In this document: positions 33,707-42,655 of the stretch, in pieces
How positions within the stretch are numbered: the first letter of the stretch is position 1
Layout: each line of letters begins with the position of its first letter
Source of the DNA: Janthinobacterium sp. 17J80-10
Lineage (GTDB): Bacteria; Pseudomonadota; Gammaproteobacteria; Burkholderiales; Burkholderiaceae_D
Length of the DNA: 64,000 nucleotides
Assembly (NCBI RefSeq): GCF_004114795.1
Contig: NZ_CP035311.1
Coordinates: 1,550,001 to 1,614,000 of the forward strand
Reading direction: 5' to 3'
The notes under the pieces: model-generated
Database searches by the model: none
The model's input: only the letters and a program-made list of their open reading frames with translations
Told to the model about the DNA's origin: nothing
Made by a program: the position numbers and the translations under genes

Positions 33707-34870
33707 TTAGCCTACCGCGCGCAATGCCTGCGGATTGGCATGCCCTCGTACCAGCGGCAATACTTCTTCACCCACTCGGTAGGCTTCTTCCAGGTGTGGC
33801 GTGCTGGCGAGGATAAAGGCATCCGCGCCGAGTTGTACCAGTTGGTCGAGCCGTTCGGCGACTTGCTGGTAGCTGCCGACGATTCCATTGGTTTGCCCGC
33901 CGCGCAGCAAGCTGAAACCTGACCAGACGTTCGGCTCGATGATCAGGTCGCGGTAACTGCTGATGGTTGTCGGGCGGCTGGCGCGCTGGCGGTTTGCGCC
34001 CACCGAGTCGCCCGCATCGGCAGTGCCGAGGAATCGTTTCAGGGCTTCCGGATCAACTTTTTCAAAGCCGCGCCGCACTTCTTCCCAGGCCTCTTCTTCC
34101 GTTGCGCGGGCGACGATATCCACGCGCACGGCACATTTGATCTTTCGGCCGAGCAGCTCAGTGTTTTCTTTCACGCGGCGGAATTTTTCCCGCAGCGCGT
34201 CGAATGGTTCGAGCCAGGTCAAATAATAGTCGGCATGTTTGGAAGCAGAGGCAAGTGCGGCATCGGAGGAACCTGAGAAATATATTTCCGGGAATTCTTC
34301 GCGCGACAGCGGATCCGGCAGGCCGGCGTTCTCGACCTGGTAGAACTTGCCCTGGTATGAAAACGGGCCGCCTTGCCAGACGCCGCGCACGACATCCAGG
34401 AATTCGGTGGTGCGGCGATAGCGGTCGTCATGGCCGGCGGAGTCGCCCCACCACAGTTGCGCGGGGCCGCCTCCGCCGGTAATCACGTTATAGAGTGCCC
34501 GGCCGCCGGTCGCACGTTGCAGGCTGGCAGTCATTCGTGCGGCGACGATTGGATTCAGGAAGCCAGGCTGGAACGGGATCATGAATCGGAAGGTTTTGGT
34601 TTCGCGTGCCAGGATAGCGGAAATGGCCCACGGCTCGTCGGTCATCGGGAAGGAGGGAATCAGGCCGCCCTGAAATCCGGAAATTTCAGCGGCGCGGGCG
34701 ATTTCGGCCAGGTAGTCGATATAGGTAAAGCCATCTGCACCGCCACCGCCAAGGCCGGCCTGGCGCAGATTGTCATTGCCCGGAAACCAGTCGCCGCGAA
34801 AGGGCGTACGCGCGCGATGCGAGCTGGGTTCACCATGGGTCGGGATTCTCCAGAATACGTCGATTGTCAT
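33707..34870 (-). CDS. ssuD: SsuD-like FMN-dependent monooxygenase
   Basis: 387 residues from the second of two adjacent ATGs (34870), because AGGAG is then six bases away. Opening DVFWRIPTHGEP, YNVITGGGGPAQLWWGD, YFSGSSDAAL and EEAYRVGEEVLPLVRG fit SsuD. The Cys54 position is Thr (MTDEPW). Similar to the enzyme at 27287-28438. Second gene of a two-gene operon, ended by an inverted repeat. Confidence 0.87.
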   Translation of the reverse strand: MTIDVFWRIPTHGEPSSHRARTPFRGDWFPGNDNLRQAGLGGGGADGFTYIDYLAEIARAAEISGFQGGLIPSFPMTDEPWAISAILARETKTFRFMIPFQPGFLNPIVAARMTASLQRATGGRALYNVITGGGGPAQLWWGDSAGHDDRYRRTTEFLDVVRGVWQGGPFSYQGKFYQVENAGLPDPLSREEFPEIYFSGSSDAALASASKHADYYLTWLEPFDALREKFRRVKENTELLGRKIKCAVRVDIVARATEEEAWEEVRRGFEKVDPEALKRFLGTADAGDSVGANRQRASRPTTISSYRDLIIEPNVWSGFSLLRGGQTNGIVGSYQQVAERLDQLVQLGADAFILASTPHLEEAYRVGEEVLPLVRGHANPQALRAVG

Positions 34871-34912
34871 CATTTACTCCTGAATTGTTTTTGAAGATGG
34901 AAGTTGGTGCGT

Positions 34913-35989
34913 TCAGGCGGCTTTTTTGGCGCCGTTCGCAATGCGTTCGCGCAGCTGCGGCAATACATGCTCACCTATCCGGTAGGCTTCTTCCAGGCTG
35001 GGAATCGCGGCCAGAACGAAGCTGCCAATGCCGGCCTGTACGTACTCCTCCAGCCTTTGCGTCACTTGCTCATAGCTGCCGACTATCGCCGACCGTGCAC
35101 CAGTGCGCCCTGTGGATAATCCTTCCCACAGGTTCTGGCCCACCACCGGGTCTGCCGTTCCGGGCTGGTAGCCGGATTGCCGCAAGTAACGATGGGCGTC
35201 ATGGAATGCCTCGTCTTCGGTTTCCCTGGCAAGCACATCGATGCGCAGGCCGATGGTCAGGATCCTCCCGGTTTCGGCGGCAAGACGATGCAGATCGGCG
35301 ATCGCCGGCGCGAGTGCGTCGACGGGGGCTGCGTCGAGAAGATGGACGTCAGCGTGTTTTGCAGAAAGCCGGTACGCTTCGTCGGTATCGCCCGACAGGT
35401 AGATCGCGGGCGGAGGGTTGCCGGCCAATGGCCCCTTGAAGCCGCCATCCTGGACCTCGAAAAAGCGCCCTTTAAAGTTGAAAGGCGCGGCAGTTTGCAC
35501 GCCGTGCGCGACAGTCAGGAATTCATCGATTCTTGCCGGGACGTCGGGTGCACTGACGAAATCTCCCTGCTGGCGGCGTTGTTGCAGCTCGCTGCCAGCG
35601 CTGATTTGCCATGCCAGGCGGCCACCCGTAAAGCGCTGGAAACTGACCGCGTTCTTGGCTGCATAAACGGCGGAACCCCAGGCGGCCTCGAATTCGGTCA
35701 CCAGTTTCAGGTGCCGGGTGCTGCGGGCCAGATAGCCGGCGACTATCCAGGATTCGTCGCCTTGCAGATCGTGGCGAATCTGGACGCCGTTGAAACCGGA
35801 CAGGTCGGCAGCGCGCGCCACCTGATGCAGGTAGTCGAAATAATTGAAACTCGCTCCGCGCGGATCGCTGACGCCCGGCGTAAACGGCGGGCGGGTCGAG
35901 GATGTGCGCTCGCCGCGCCGCGTCGCCTCGGCATTTGCAAGTCGGCCATCGCCGCTGGTCGGCAACTGCCAGATGAATTCAACGGTCAT
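34913..35989 (-). CDS. SsuD-like FMN-dependent monooxygenase
   Basis: 358 residues from the ATG at 35989, preceded by AAGGAG; the longer frame to 36028 is less likely. Opening FIWQLPTSGDGR, SFQRFTGGRLAWQIS, YLSGDTDEAYRLSAKH, IVGSYEQV and EEAYRIGEHVLP. Compared with SsuD, the GGGGP segment is replaced by AGSELQQ, so the flavin-phosphate or substrate loop differs, as in the paralog at 26141-27259. Confidence 0.85.
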   Translation of the reverse strand: MTVEFIWQLPTSGDGRLANAEATRRGERTSSTRPPFTPGVSDPRGASFNYFDYLHQVARAADLSGFNGVQIRHDLQGDESWIVAGYLARSTRHLKLVTEFEAAWGSAVYAAKNAVSFQRFTGGRLAWQISAGSELQQRRQQGDFVSAPDVPARIDEFLTVAHGVQTAAPFNFKGRFFEVQDGGFKGPLAGNPPPAIYLSGDTDEAYRLSAKHADVHLLDAAPVDALAPAIADLHRLAAETGRILTIGLRIDVLARETEDEAFHDAHRYLRQSGYQPGTADPVVGQNLWEGLSTGRTGARSAIVGSYEQVTQRLEEYVQAGIGSFVLAAIPSLEEAYRIGEHVLPQLRERIANGAKKAA

Positions 35990-36089
35990 GAATGCTGCTC
36001 CTTTATGGATAGGGTAAAGAGATAGCAAGATGGCTCAGGCTGCCGGGGCTTCAGCAGGCCGTGCAATCACTCGCCATGACATTGGAAAG

Positions 36090-36104
36090 GCAGAAAGCGT
36101 GCCA
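36090..36104 (-). promoter_or_regulatory. Sigma-54 promoter for the 35989-33707 operon
   Basis: Minus strand TGGCAC-GCTTT-CTGC, with a consensus -24 box. Expected start near 36078, leader about 89 bases. The upstream part of the gap (36105-36354) has one half-site (TGCTGG at about 36200) but no complete TGCT-N8-AGCA, and no gene. Confidence 0.75.
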
Positions 36105-36354
36105 TCAACGGCAAGCTGGAACAACCGCGCAAAGAGATGGGGATCGTGCCGTGGATACCTGTTATCACCATGCGATCTGGTGGATATTCAACAATCCGTT
36201 GCTGGTACTGTTACTCACCTACCAGTTAGTGTTGCGAAATGATCAGATCAGGTCTATGTGGTCTATGCCGATGGGGGAGCGAAGGGGTAAGGGAGGAACG
36301 CATTAAACCCCAGGAATCGGCAGGAGGGATTTGGTAGGGCGCGAGACGCGAGGA

Positions 36355-36870
36355 TCAGGAATTTTCAATCGCGGAAAACGTGAGAAGCGAGTCCAGGGAC
36401 AGTCCGACGCTTGCGAGTGTCTCCTTGCCGCCAGTTTCCCGGTCAATGACGCAAATGGCGGCGGTTGGCGCGAGTCCATCGCGCCGTAATTTTTCCAGGG
36501 CGTCGACGATCGCGCCGCCGCTGGAGATGACATCTTCAACCAGGATGAAGTTTTTGCCAGAAAGGGAAGCGCCTTCGGCATAGCGGCAGGTTCCATACTC
36601 CTTGGGTTCTTTGCGGATAAATGCTGCGGGCAAACCGGTTTCCTGGCTAAGCATCGTGACGATGGGTATGCCACCCATCTCAAGACCTGCCAAGACCTCG
36701 GTGCCCGGTGGTATTAAACCTGCCAATTCCACTGCGATGGCTTTTAATAACGCAGGGTCCGCCTCGAACTGATACTTGTCAAAATAGGTATTGCTTACTT
36801 TGCCAGATCGAAGCGTGAAGCTGCCCGAAAGTCGCGAACTTTGTTTTATCCTTGCTGCCAGTGTTGCCAT
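36355..36870 (-). CDS. pyrE: Short orotate phosphoribosyltransferase
   Basis: 171 residues. Catalytic loop RKEPKEYGT and PRPP-binding segment FILVEDVISSGGA are clear, as is the NTYFDKYQFE entry region. E. coli PyrE has 213 residues; this one matches the shorter form found in some bacteria and archaea. It would convert orotate and PRPP to OMP. Its place at the end of an organosulfur/YejABEF operon, 25 bases after yejA, is unexpected; it may be a second phosphoribosyltransferase acting on an imported pyrimidine-like compound, or simply a neighbour. Confidence 0.82.
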   Translation of the reverse strand: MATLAARIKQSSRLSGSFTLRSGKVSNTYFDKYQFEADPALLKAIAVELAGLIPPGTEVLAGLEMGGIPIVTMLSQETGLPAAFIRKEPKEYGTCRYAEGASLSGKNFILVEDVISSGGAIVDALEKLRRDGLAPTAAICVIDRETGGKETLASVGLSLDSLLTFSAIENS

Positions 36871-36895
36871 GCCAGTTCATTGCCTCGTAACGCAG

Positions 36896-38776
36896 TTATT
36901 TGACAGCGAGTTTTTCCGCTGTGCGGTCCCACCAGGTACCGATTACCCATTCATTGGCGCCGTAGTACTGCGGCAGGACCGCTGGCCCCTGCAGGCGCTT
37001 GTTGTAGATGAAGTAATGATTCTTCAGATAGCGCCATGGCAATATGTAATGGCCATGCAACAGCACCCGGTCGAGCGCTTTGCCAATGGTGATTTGTTCT
37101 TCTTCCGAATTGGCGTCGAGCAGTTTCTTGATCAGCTCGTCCACTACGGGCGACTTGACTCCGATGATGTTCTCGGAACCAGCGACGTCGGCATCGCTGC
37201 TGTTAAAGTTGCGCCACAGTTCGGCGCCGGGCATGCGGGCTTCGCGAAAGTTGATGGTGGTGAAGTCGTAGTCGAACTTGTTCATCCGGCTGCGGCCGGT
37301 GGCGCTGTCAGTGAGCTTCTTGCGAACCACGACACCGATTTTCGTCAGGTTCAGGTAGAAGGGATCCATGAATGGGCTTTGCCCGCGCGAACCGGAAATT
37401 TCAATGACAAAAGGCTCGCCCTTGTCATTGCGTAAAACGCCATCCTTATGATGCCACCCCGCTTCGGCAAACAGTTTCAGGGCAGTCGCCAGGTTCCTGC
37501 GCAGTGTCTGCGGCGGACGGGTGTTGGGTTGCACCAGGGCTGGTCCGAACACGGCAGCATCGAGCTGTGCGCGGTACGGCTCCAGCAGTTTCAGTTCGGC
37601 TGCGCTCGGCAAGCCATCCGCTGCCAGCGGCGTTCCGGTGAAGTAGCTGGTCACGCGCGTGAATTCGCTGTTAAAAATCTTCTGGTTGGTCCACTCGAAA
37701 TCCAATGCATAGTTCAGGGCCAGACGCACGCGCGGGTCCTGGAAACGGTCGCGGCGCAGGTTGACCGCATAGCCGTTCATTGCCGGCGGATTCTTATGCG
37801 GGAAAAGTTGCTTGACCAGCTCGCCCTCATCGAAGCGCTTGCCGATGTACTGGCAGCACCAGTAGCGCATGTGCGGCTCGTTGAAAAAATCGAAGTCGCC
37901 GGATCGCAGCGCGTTGACCTGGGTGTCTTTGTCCTTGTACAGCTTGTAGACTACTCGTTCGAAATTGAACATGCCGCGTCGGACTGGATTCTCGCTGCCC
38001 CAGTAATCCGGATTGCGCCGATACGTTAATCCGCGCCCGGCAGTGGATTTTTCGATCAGGTACGGTCCTGTCGTAATAGGCGTTTCCAGGCGCAATTGGT
38101 CGAAGGCCGTAGGCTTGCCATCGGATTTTCCCCATTTCGGCGAAAATATCGGCAGGCTTCCTGCAACGAAGGGAAGGTCGCGTCCCTTGCGCGTGAAATC
38201 GAAACGGACGGTGCGTGAATCGATGATGGTCAGTTGCCTGATTTCCGAGAAATAGGCCTTGAAGCGCGGGCTTGCCTTTCGGCTTGTCAGCGTGTCGAAG
38301 GAATGCTTGACGTCGCGAGAGGTCACCGGATCGCCATTTGAAAAGCGCGCCTGCGGATGCAATCGAAAGGTCACGGAACTCAAATCCGGCGCAACCTGGA
38401 TATCTTCGGCCAGCAGCCCGTATTGCGTATTTTTTTCGTCGAGGCTATAGACAGTCAGCGTTTCGAACATCAGTTCCAGTACGCCGGGCGCGGCGATGCC
38501 CTTCAGACTGAAGGGATTGAACTTGTCAAAGCTGCTGTTCTGGCTGGTATTGGACAGATTCAGCGTGCCGCCTTTGGGTGCTTGCGGGTTGACGTAGTCG
38601 AAATGGCTGAATCCGGCCGGATACTTCGGTTCGCCGAATTGCGCGACACCGTGCGCTGCCAGCGCAGTCAGCGGCGCCCACAGGAGCGCGAGGATGAGTC
38701 CGCGAGCGTTAAGGCGTCGGAGTCGCGATCGCAATGGCTGCGGGGCGGATGACAATGGATTGAAAATTGGTTTCAT
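36896..38776 (-). CDS. yejA: YejA-type oligopeptide/microcin C ABC substrate-binding protein
   Basis: 626 residues with a signal peptide (ILALLWAPLTALAA). Family 5 extracellular binding protein; the opening KYPAGFSHFDYVNPQAPKGG and the later SFDKFNPFSLKG and MNGYAVNLRR are typical of YejA. In enterobacteria YejABEF takes up peptide-nucleotide antibiotics and peptides. Here the genes are ordered B-E-F-A behind a DszA-like monooxygenase, so the natural ligand may be a sulfur-containing peptide or conjugate. Confidence 0.9.
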   Translation of the reverse strand: MKPIFNPLSSAPQPLRSRLRRLNARGLILALLWAPLTALAAHGVAQFGEPKYPAGFSHFDYVNPQAPKGGTLNLSNTSQNSSFDKFNPFSLKGIAAPGVLELMFETLTVYSLDEKNTQYGLLAEDIQVAPDLSSVTFRLHPQARFSNGDPVTSRDVKHSFDTLTSRKASPRFKAYFSEIRQLTIIDSRTVRFDFTRKGRDLPFVAGSLPIFSPKWGKSDGKPTAFDQLRLETPITTGPYLIEKSTAGRGLTYRRNPDYWGSENPVRRGMFNFERVVYKLYKDKDTQVNALRSGDFDFFNEPHMRYWCCQYIGKRFDEGELVKQLFPHKNPPAMNGYAVNLRRDRFQDPRVRLALNYALDFEWTNQKIFNSEFTRVTSYFTGTPLAADGLPSAAELKLLEPYRAQLDAAVFGPALVQPNTRPPQTLRRNLATALKLFAEAGWHHKDGVLRNDKGEPFVIEISGSRGQSPFMDPFYLNLTKIGVVVRKKLTDSATGRSRMNKFDYDFTTINFREARMPGAELWRNFNSSDADVAGSENIIGVKSPVVDELIKKLLDANSEEEQITIGKALDRVLLHGHYILPWRYLKNHYFIYNKRLQGPAVLPQYYGANEWVIGTWWDRTAEKLAVK

Positions 38777-38788
38777 GAATTGCAGAGC

Positions 38789-40399
38789 TTAGAGCGCGGC
38801 TTGCACCAGGCGCTGGGTATAGGGATGGCGTGGCTGCGCAATGACCGCGGTGGTTTCGCCCTCTTCGACGATGGCGCCGTCCTTCATTACATACAAACGG
38901 TGCGCGAGGGCGTTAATCACGGCGAGGTCATGGCTGATCAGGACATAGCTAAGGCCGTACTTCTTTTGCAGTCCTACCAGCAGTTGCAATACCTGGTTCT
39001 GGATCGATACATCCAGGGCGGACGTCGGTTCATCCAGCACCAGCACCTGTGGCTCCAGCACCAGGGCCCGGGCAATGGCGATGCGTTGGCGCTGGCCACC
39101 GGAAAACTCGTGCGGGTAACGCGGCAGCGAAGCCGCCGGCAGGCCGACATCGTCCAGCACGGCGATGATCCGTTGCAAGCGTTCTTGCTTGCCAAGTTTG
39201 GGGAAATGCAGCGCCAGGCCTTCGCCGACGATTTGTTCGATCGTGCGGCGCGGCGACAGCGAACCGAACGGGTCCTGGAATACGACTTGCAGGCGCGCCC
39301 GTAACGAACGATTCGAATGTTCATGCTTTTTGGCGCCCTTGCCGAGGTCCATGCCGTCAAAATAGAGCGCGCCAGAATGCGCTGGCAGCAGTTGCAGTAT
39401 TGCCTGCGCAAGGGTCGATTTGCCGGAGCCGGATTCGCCGACCACACCGATGGTTTCGCCAGCGCGCACCCTCAGGTTGGCGCCTTCAACGGCAACAAAG
39501 CTGCCATTTTTGAACCAGCCACGCCAGCCTGCCAGTGGCTTGGGATATTCGACGCGCAGATCCCGGGTTTCCAGCAGGGTAGCGCTATCTTGCGCGACCG
39601 GCTCGATGGCGCGTACCGGCAGGCTGTTGAGCAGCTTGATCGTATAGGGGTGTTGCGGCGACGCGAATAGCTCGGCTGTGGTATTAACTTCGACCAGATG
39701 CCCCTGTTCCATCACTGCCACGCGCTGGGCGAAGCGCCGCACCAGGTTGAGGTCGTGCGTGATCAGCAGGATCGCCATGCCATCGCCATTGCCGAGGGCG
39801 GCTTCTTCCTGCTGCAGATCGAGCAGCAACTGAACGATGCGTGCCCGTATGGTCGAGTCCAGTGCCGTCGTCGGCTCATCGGCAATTAACAGCTTTGGCC
39901 GGCAGGCCAGCGCCATTGCGATCATGGCACGCTGGCGCTGTCCGCCGGACAGCTGGTGCGGCAAGCTGTCGATGCGCCGTTCCGGTTCGCGGATGCCGGT
40001 ACGCGTCAGTAACTGGATTGCCTTCGCACGGGCTTCCCTTACCGATAACTTGTCGTGCAGGAGCAGCGTTTCAACGATCTGATTTCCAATGGTAAGGAGC
40101 GGATTGAGTGCGCTCATCGGCTCCTGGAAGATCATCGCCACTTCGGCGCCGCGCACGCGGCGCAATTCATCGACGGGCATCGTTTGCAAGTCGCGTCCCT
40201 GCAGGTTGATGCGGCCGCGTATGCGCGCCTGCTCCAGCAGGCGCAGGATCGCCAGCGCAGTGACCGTTTTGCCCGAGCCGGACTCGCCGACCAGCGCCAG
40301 GCGCTCGCCGGGCTGGATTTGCAAGTTCAGGTCATGCACGGCGTGCTTCTTGCCGAATGCAATCGACAGGTTTTCGATGGAAAGCAGAGGCGACTTCAT
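38789..40399 (-). CDS. yejF: YejF-type tandem ABC ATPase
   Basis: 536 residues with two complete ATPase domains. Each has Walker A GESGSGKT/GESGSGKS; the signatures are LSGGQRQR and FSGGQRQR; Walker B is LLIADEPTTALD in the first and VLVLDEPTSALD in the second. The start overlaps the stop of yejE by four bases. It would energise the YejBE permeases. Confidence 0.93.
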   Translation of the reverse strand: MKSPLLSIENLSIAFGKKHAVHDLNLQIQPGERLALVGESGSGKTVTALAILRLLEQARIRGRINLQGRDLQTMPVDELRRVRGAEVAMIFQEPMSALNPLLTIGNQIVETLLLHDKLSVREARAKAIQLLTRTGIREPERRIDSLPHQLSGGQRQRAMIAMALACRPKLLIADEPTTALDSTIRARIVQLLLDLQQEEAALGNGDGMAILLITHDLNLVRRFAQRVAVMEQGHLVEVNTTAELFASPQHPYTIKLLNSLPVRAIEPVAQDSATLLETRDLRVEYPKPLAGWRGWFKNGSFVAVEGANLRVRAGETIGVVGESGSGKSTLAQAILQLLPAHSGALYFDGMDLGKGAKKHEHSNRSLRARLQVVFQDPFGSLSPRRTIEQIVGEGLALHFPKLGKQERLQRIIAVLDDVGLPAASLPRYPHEFSGGQRQRIAIARALVLEPQVLVLDEPTSALDVSIQNQVLQLLVGLQKKYGLSYVLISHDLAVINALAHRLYVMKDGAIVEEGETTAVIAQPRHPYTQRLVQAAL

Positions 40400-41559
40400 G
40401 CGGCATTCCTTGCAAGGGCTTCGGTAGCCGGAATGGCTGTATTGGCTGCCTTTTCCTCGGCCTCGTCTGCGCCCAGCGTTTCATCGGCGATGCGCGCATC
40501 CAGCGCATCGCGCAAAGCCTCGCCCATGAATGTCAGGAGCAGCAGGGTGGCGACCAGGACGCTGAAGGTCGATAATGCGATCCACCATGCATCCAGGTTG
40601 GCCTTGCCCTGCGAGAGCAAGTGCCCGAGGCTGGGCGCTGGGGCGGTAACGCCAAGGCCAAGGAAATCGAGGCTGGTCAGCGCCATGATGCCGGCGCTCA
40701 TGCGGAATGGCAGGAAAGTGATCACCGGCGTCAGGCTGTTGGGCAGTATATGGCGCCAGATGATTTGCCAGCTCGACAACCCCATGGCGCGCGCGGCCTT
40801 GACGTATTCGAGTTGGCGGTTGCGCAGGAACTCGGCGCGCACATAGTCGGCCAAATGGATCCAGCCAAACAAGGACAGCAGGACGAACAGCAGCAGGAAG
40901 CTGTGTTCGAAGACCGAGGCGAAAATGATCAGCAGGTACAGCTCCGGCATGGATCCCCAGACTTCGATCAGGCGCTGCGCGACCAGGTCGATCTTGCCGG
41001 CGAAATAGCCCTGTACCGCGCCAATGAAGATGCCAAGGACGGTGCCGGCCAGCGTCAATGCCAGCGCGAAGGTGACCGAGACCCGGAAACCATACAGCAA
41101 GCGCGCGGCGATGTCATACCCTGCGATATCGGTTCCCAGCCAGTTCTCGGTAGTGGGCTCGCCGGGAAAGTGATCCGCGGTCGAAAAAGCGTTCAATGTA
41201 TCGTAATAGTAGGGATTGAGCGGATACAGTGCAAAGTTTCCTGGGCTTTGCAACTGTCCACGGATGAATGGATCCAGATAATCGGCCTGGATCGGCAAAT
41301 CGCCACCGAACACGGACTCCGGGTAGTCCTTGAACAGGGGGAAATACCACTCGCTCTGGTAATACACCAGCAGCGGCTTGTCGTTGGAGATCAGTTCGCC
41401 GGCCAGGCTCAGGCCATAGATGGTGATGAACAGGATAAAGCTCCAGTAACCGACGCGATGGCGTTTGAAGCGCTGCCAGATGCGCCGCCCGGGTGAAAGC
41501 GGCGCAATGGCCGGAGCTGGATCGCCTGACTCAGGTGAAACGGAAACTAATGTGCTCAT
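40396..41559 (-). CDS. yejE: YejE-type ABC permease
   Basis: 387 residues from the ATG at 41559, preceded by AGGAG and one base after the yejB stop; the longer frame to 41622 lies within yejB. Features include a cytoplasmic N-terminus, a first helix then a long periplasmic loop rich in Tyr and Asp (about residues 60-150), and the EAA loop EYVKAARAMGLSSW. Matches YejE in length and layout. Confidence 0.92.
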   Translation of the reverse strand: MSTLVSVSPESGDPAPAIAPLSPGRRIWQRFKRHRVGYWSFILFITIYGLSLAGELISNDKPLLVYYQSEWYFPLFKDYPESVFGGDLPIQADYLDPFIRGQLQSPGNFALYPLNPYYYDTLNAFSTADHFPGEPTTENWLGTDIAGYDIAARLLYGFRVSVTFALALTLAGTVLGIFIGAVQGYFAGKIDLVAQRLIEVWGSMPELYLLIIFASVFEHSFLLLFVLLSLFGWIHLADYVRAEFLRNRQLEYVKAARAMGLSSWQIIWRHILPNSLTPVITFLPFRMSAGIMALTSLDFLGLGVTAPAPSLGHLLSQGKANLDAWWIALSTFSVLVATLLLLTFMGEALRDALDARIADETLGADEAEEKAANTAIPATEALARNAA

Positions 41560-41560
41560 T

Positions 41561-42622
41561 TCAATGCTCCTGTGCGGAAAACTTGATCCGCGGGTCGACC
41601 AACACGTAGGCAATGTCGCCAACCAGTTTGGTGAAGAGGCCGATCAGCGTAAACAGATAGAGCGTTCCCAGCACGACAGGGTAGTCCCGGCTGTTGATCG
41701 ATTCGAACGATAGCAGCCCGAGGCCATCGAGAGAGAACAGGGTCTCGATCAACAGGCTGCCGGTAAAAAATGCCCCGATGAAGGTGGCCGGGAAGCCCGT
41801 GACAAGTGGCAGCAGCGTATTGCGGAATACGTGTTTCCAGAGTACCTGCCGTTCAGACAGGCCCTTGGCGCGGGCGGTCAGTACATACTGGCGGCGTATC
41901 TCTTCAAGGAACATGTTCTTGGTCAGCAGGGTCTTCATGGCAAAATGGCTGACCACCGAGGCGGTGACGGGCAGGGCCACGTGCCAGAGGTAATCGAGGA
42001 TTTTGTCGCCGGTGCCAAGCTCGCTCCAGTTATCCGAAGTCAGGCCGCGCAAGGGGAAAATATCCCAGAACGAACCACCGCCAAATAGCAGAATCAGCAA
42101 CACGCCCAGCACGAAGCCCGGCACTGCATAGCCGGCCAGGATGATCAGGCTCGTGATGAAATCGAAGCGACTGCCCGCGCGCACTGCCTTGGCGATACCG
42201 AGCGGCACCGATATCAGGTAGGTAAGGAAAAACGTCCAGACGCCCAGCGACACCGAGACACCAAGCTTGTCCTTGATCAGCGACCACACGCTTTGATTGC
42301 GGAAATAGCTATCGCCGAAATCGAAGCGCACGAAATTCTTCAACATCTGCCAGTAGCTTTCCAGCGGCGGCTTGTCGAAGCCGTATTGGGCGGTCAACTG
42401 GTCAATCTGCTTGGCATCGATGCCGCGCCGGCCGCTGTAGCTCCATCCGCCCCCGCCGCTTTCCCCGTCGACGCCGGAGCGCGTGCTGGCCTGGTCGATT
42501 TGCGACAGGATATGGTCGACCGGCCCGCCGGGCACGAACTGTGTCACCAGGAAGGTGAGTGTCAGCACGCCGAACAGCGTCGGCACCAGCGCGGCAAGGC
42601 GCTTGAACAGGTAAATCCACAT
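41561..42622 (-). CDS. yejB: YejB-type ABC permease
   Basis: 353 residues. Begins MWIYLFKRLAALVPTLFGV, typical of YejB/DppB permeases. It carries the long periplasmic segment after helix 1 containing a Gly-Ser-rich stretch, and the EAA loop QYVLTARAKGLSERQ. Starts 33 bases after the monooxygenase gene in the same operon. Confidence 0.92.
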   Translation of the reverse strand: MWIYLFKRLAALVPTLFGVLTLTFLVTQFVPGGPVDHILSQIDQASTRSGVDGESGGGGWSYSGRRGIDAKQIDQLTAQYGFDKPPLESYWQMLKNFVRFDFGDSYFRNQSVWSLIKDKLGVSVSLGVWTFFLTYLISVPLGIAKAVRAGSRFDFITSLIILAGYAVPGFVLGVLLILLFGGGSFWDIFPLRGLTSDNWSELGTGDKILDYLWHVALPVTASVVSHFAMKTLLTKNMFLEEIRRQYVLTARAKGLSERQVLWKHVFRNTLLPLVTGFPATFIGAFFTGSLLIETLFSLDGLGLLSFESINSRDYPVVLGTLYLFTLIGLFTKLVGDIAYVLVDPRIKFSAQEH

Positions 42623-42655
42623 GGGCTTGTTTCCGGATGATTATTCTGATGCCGT

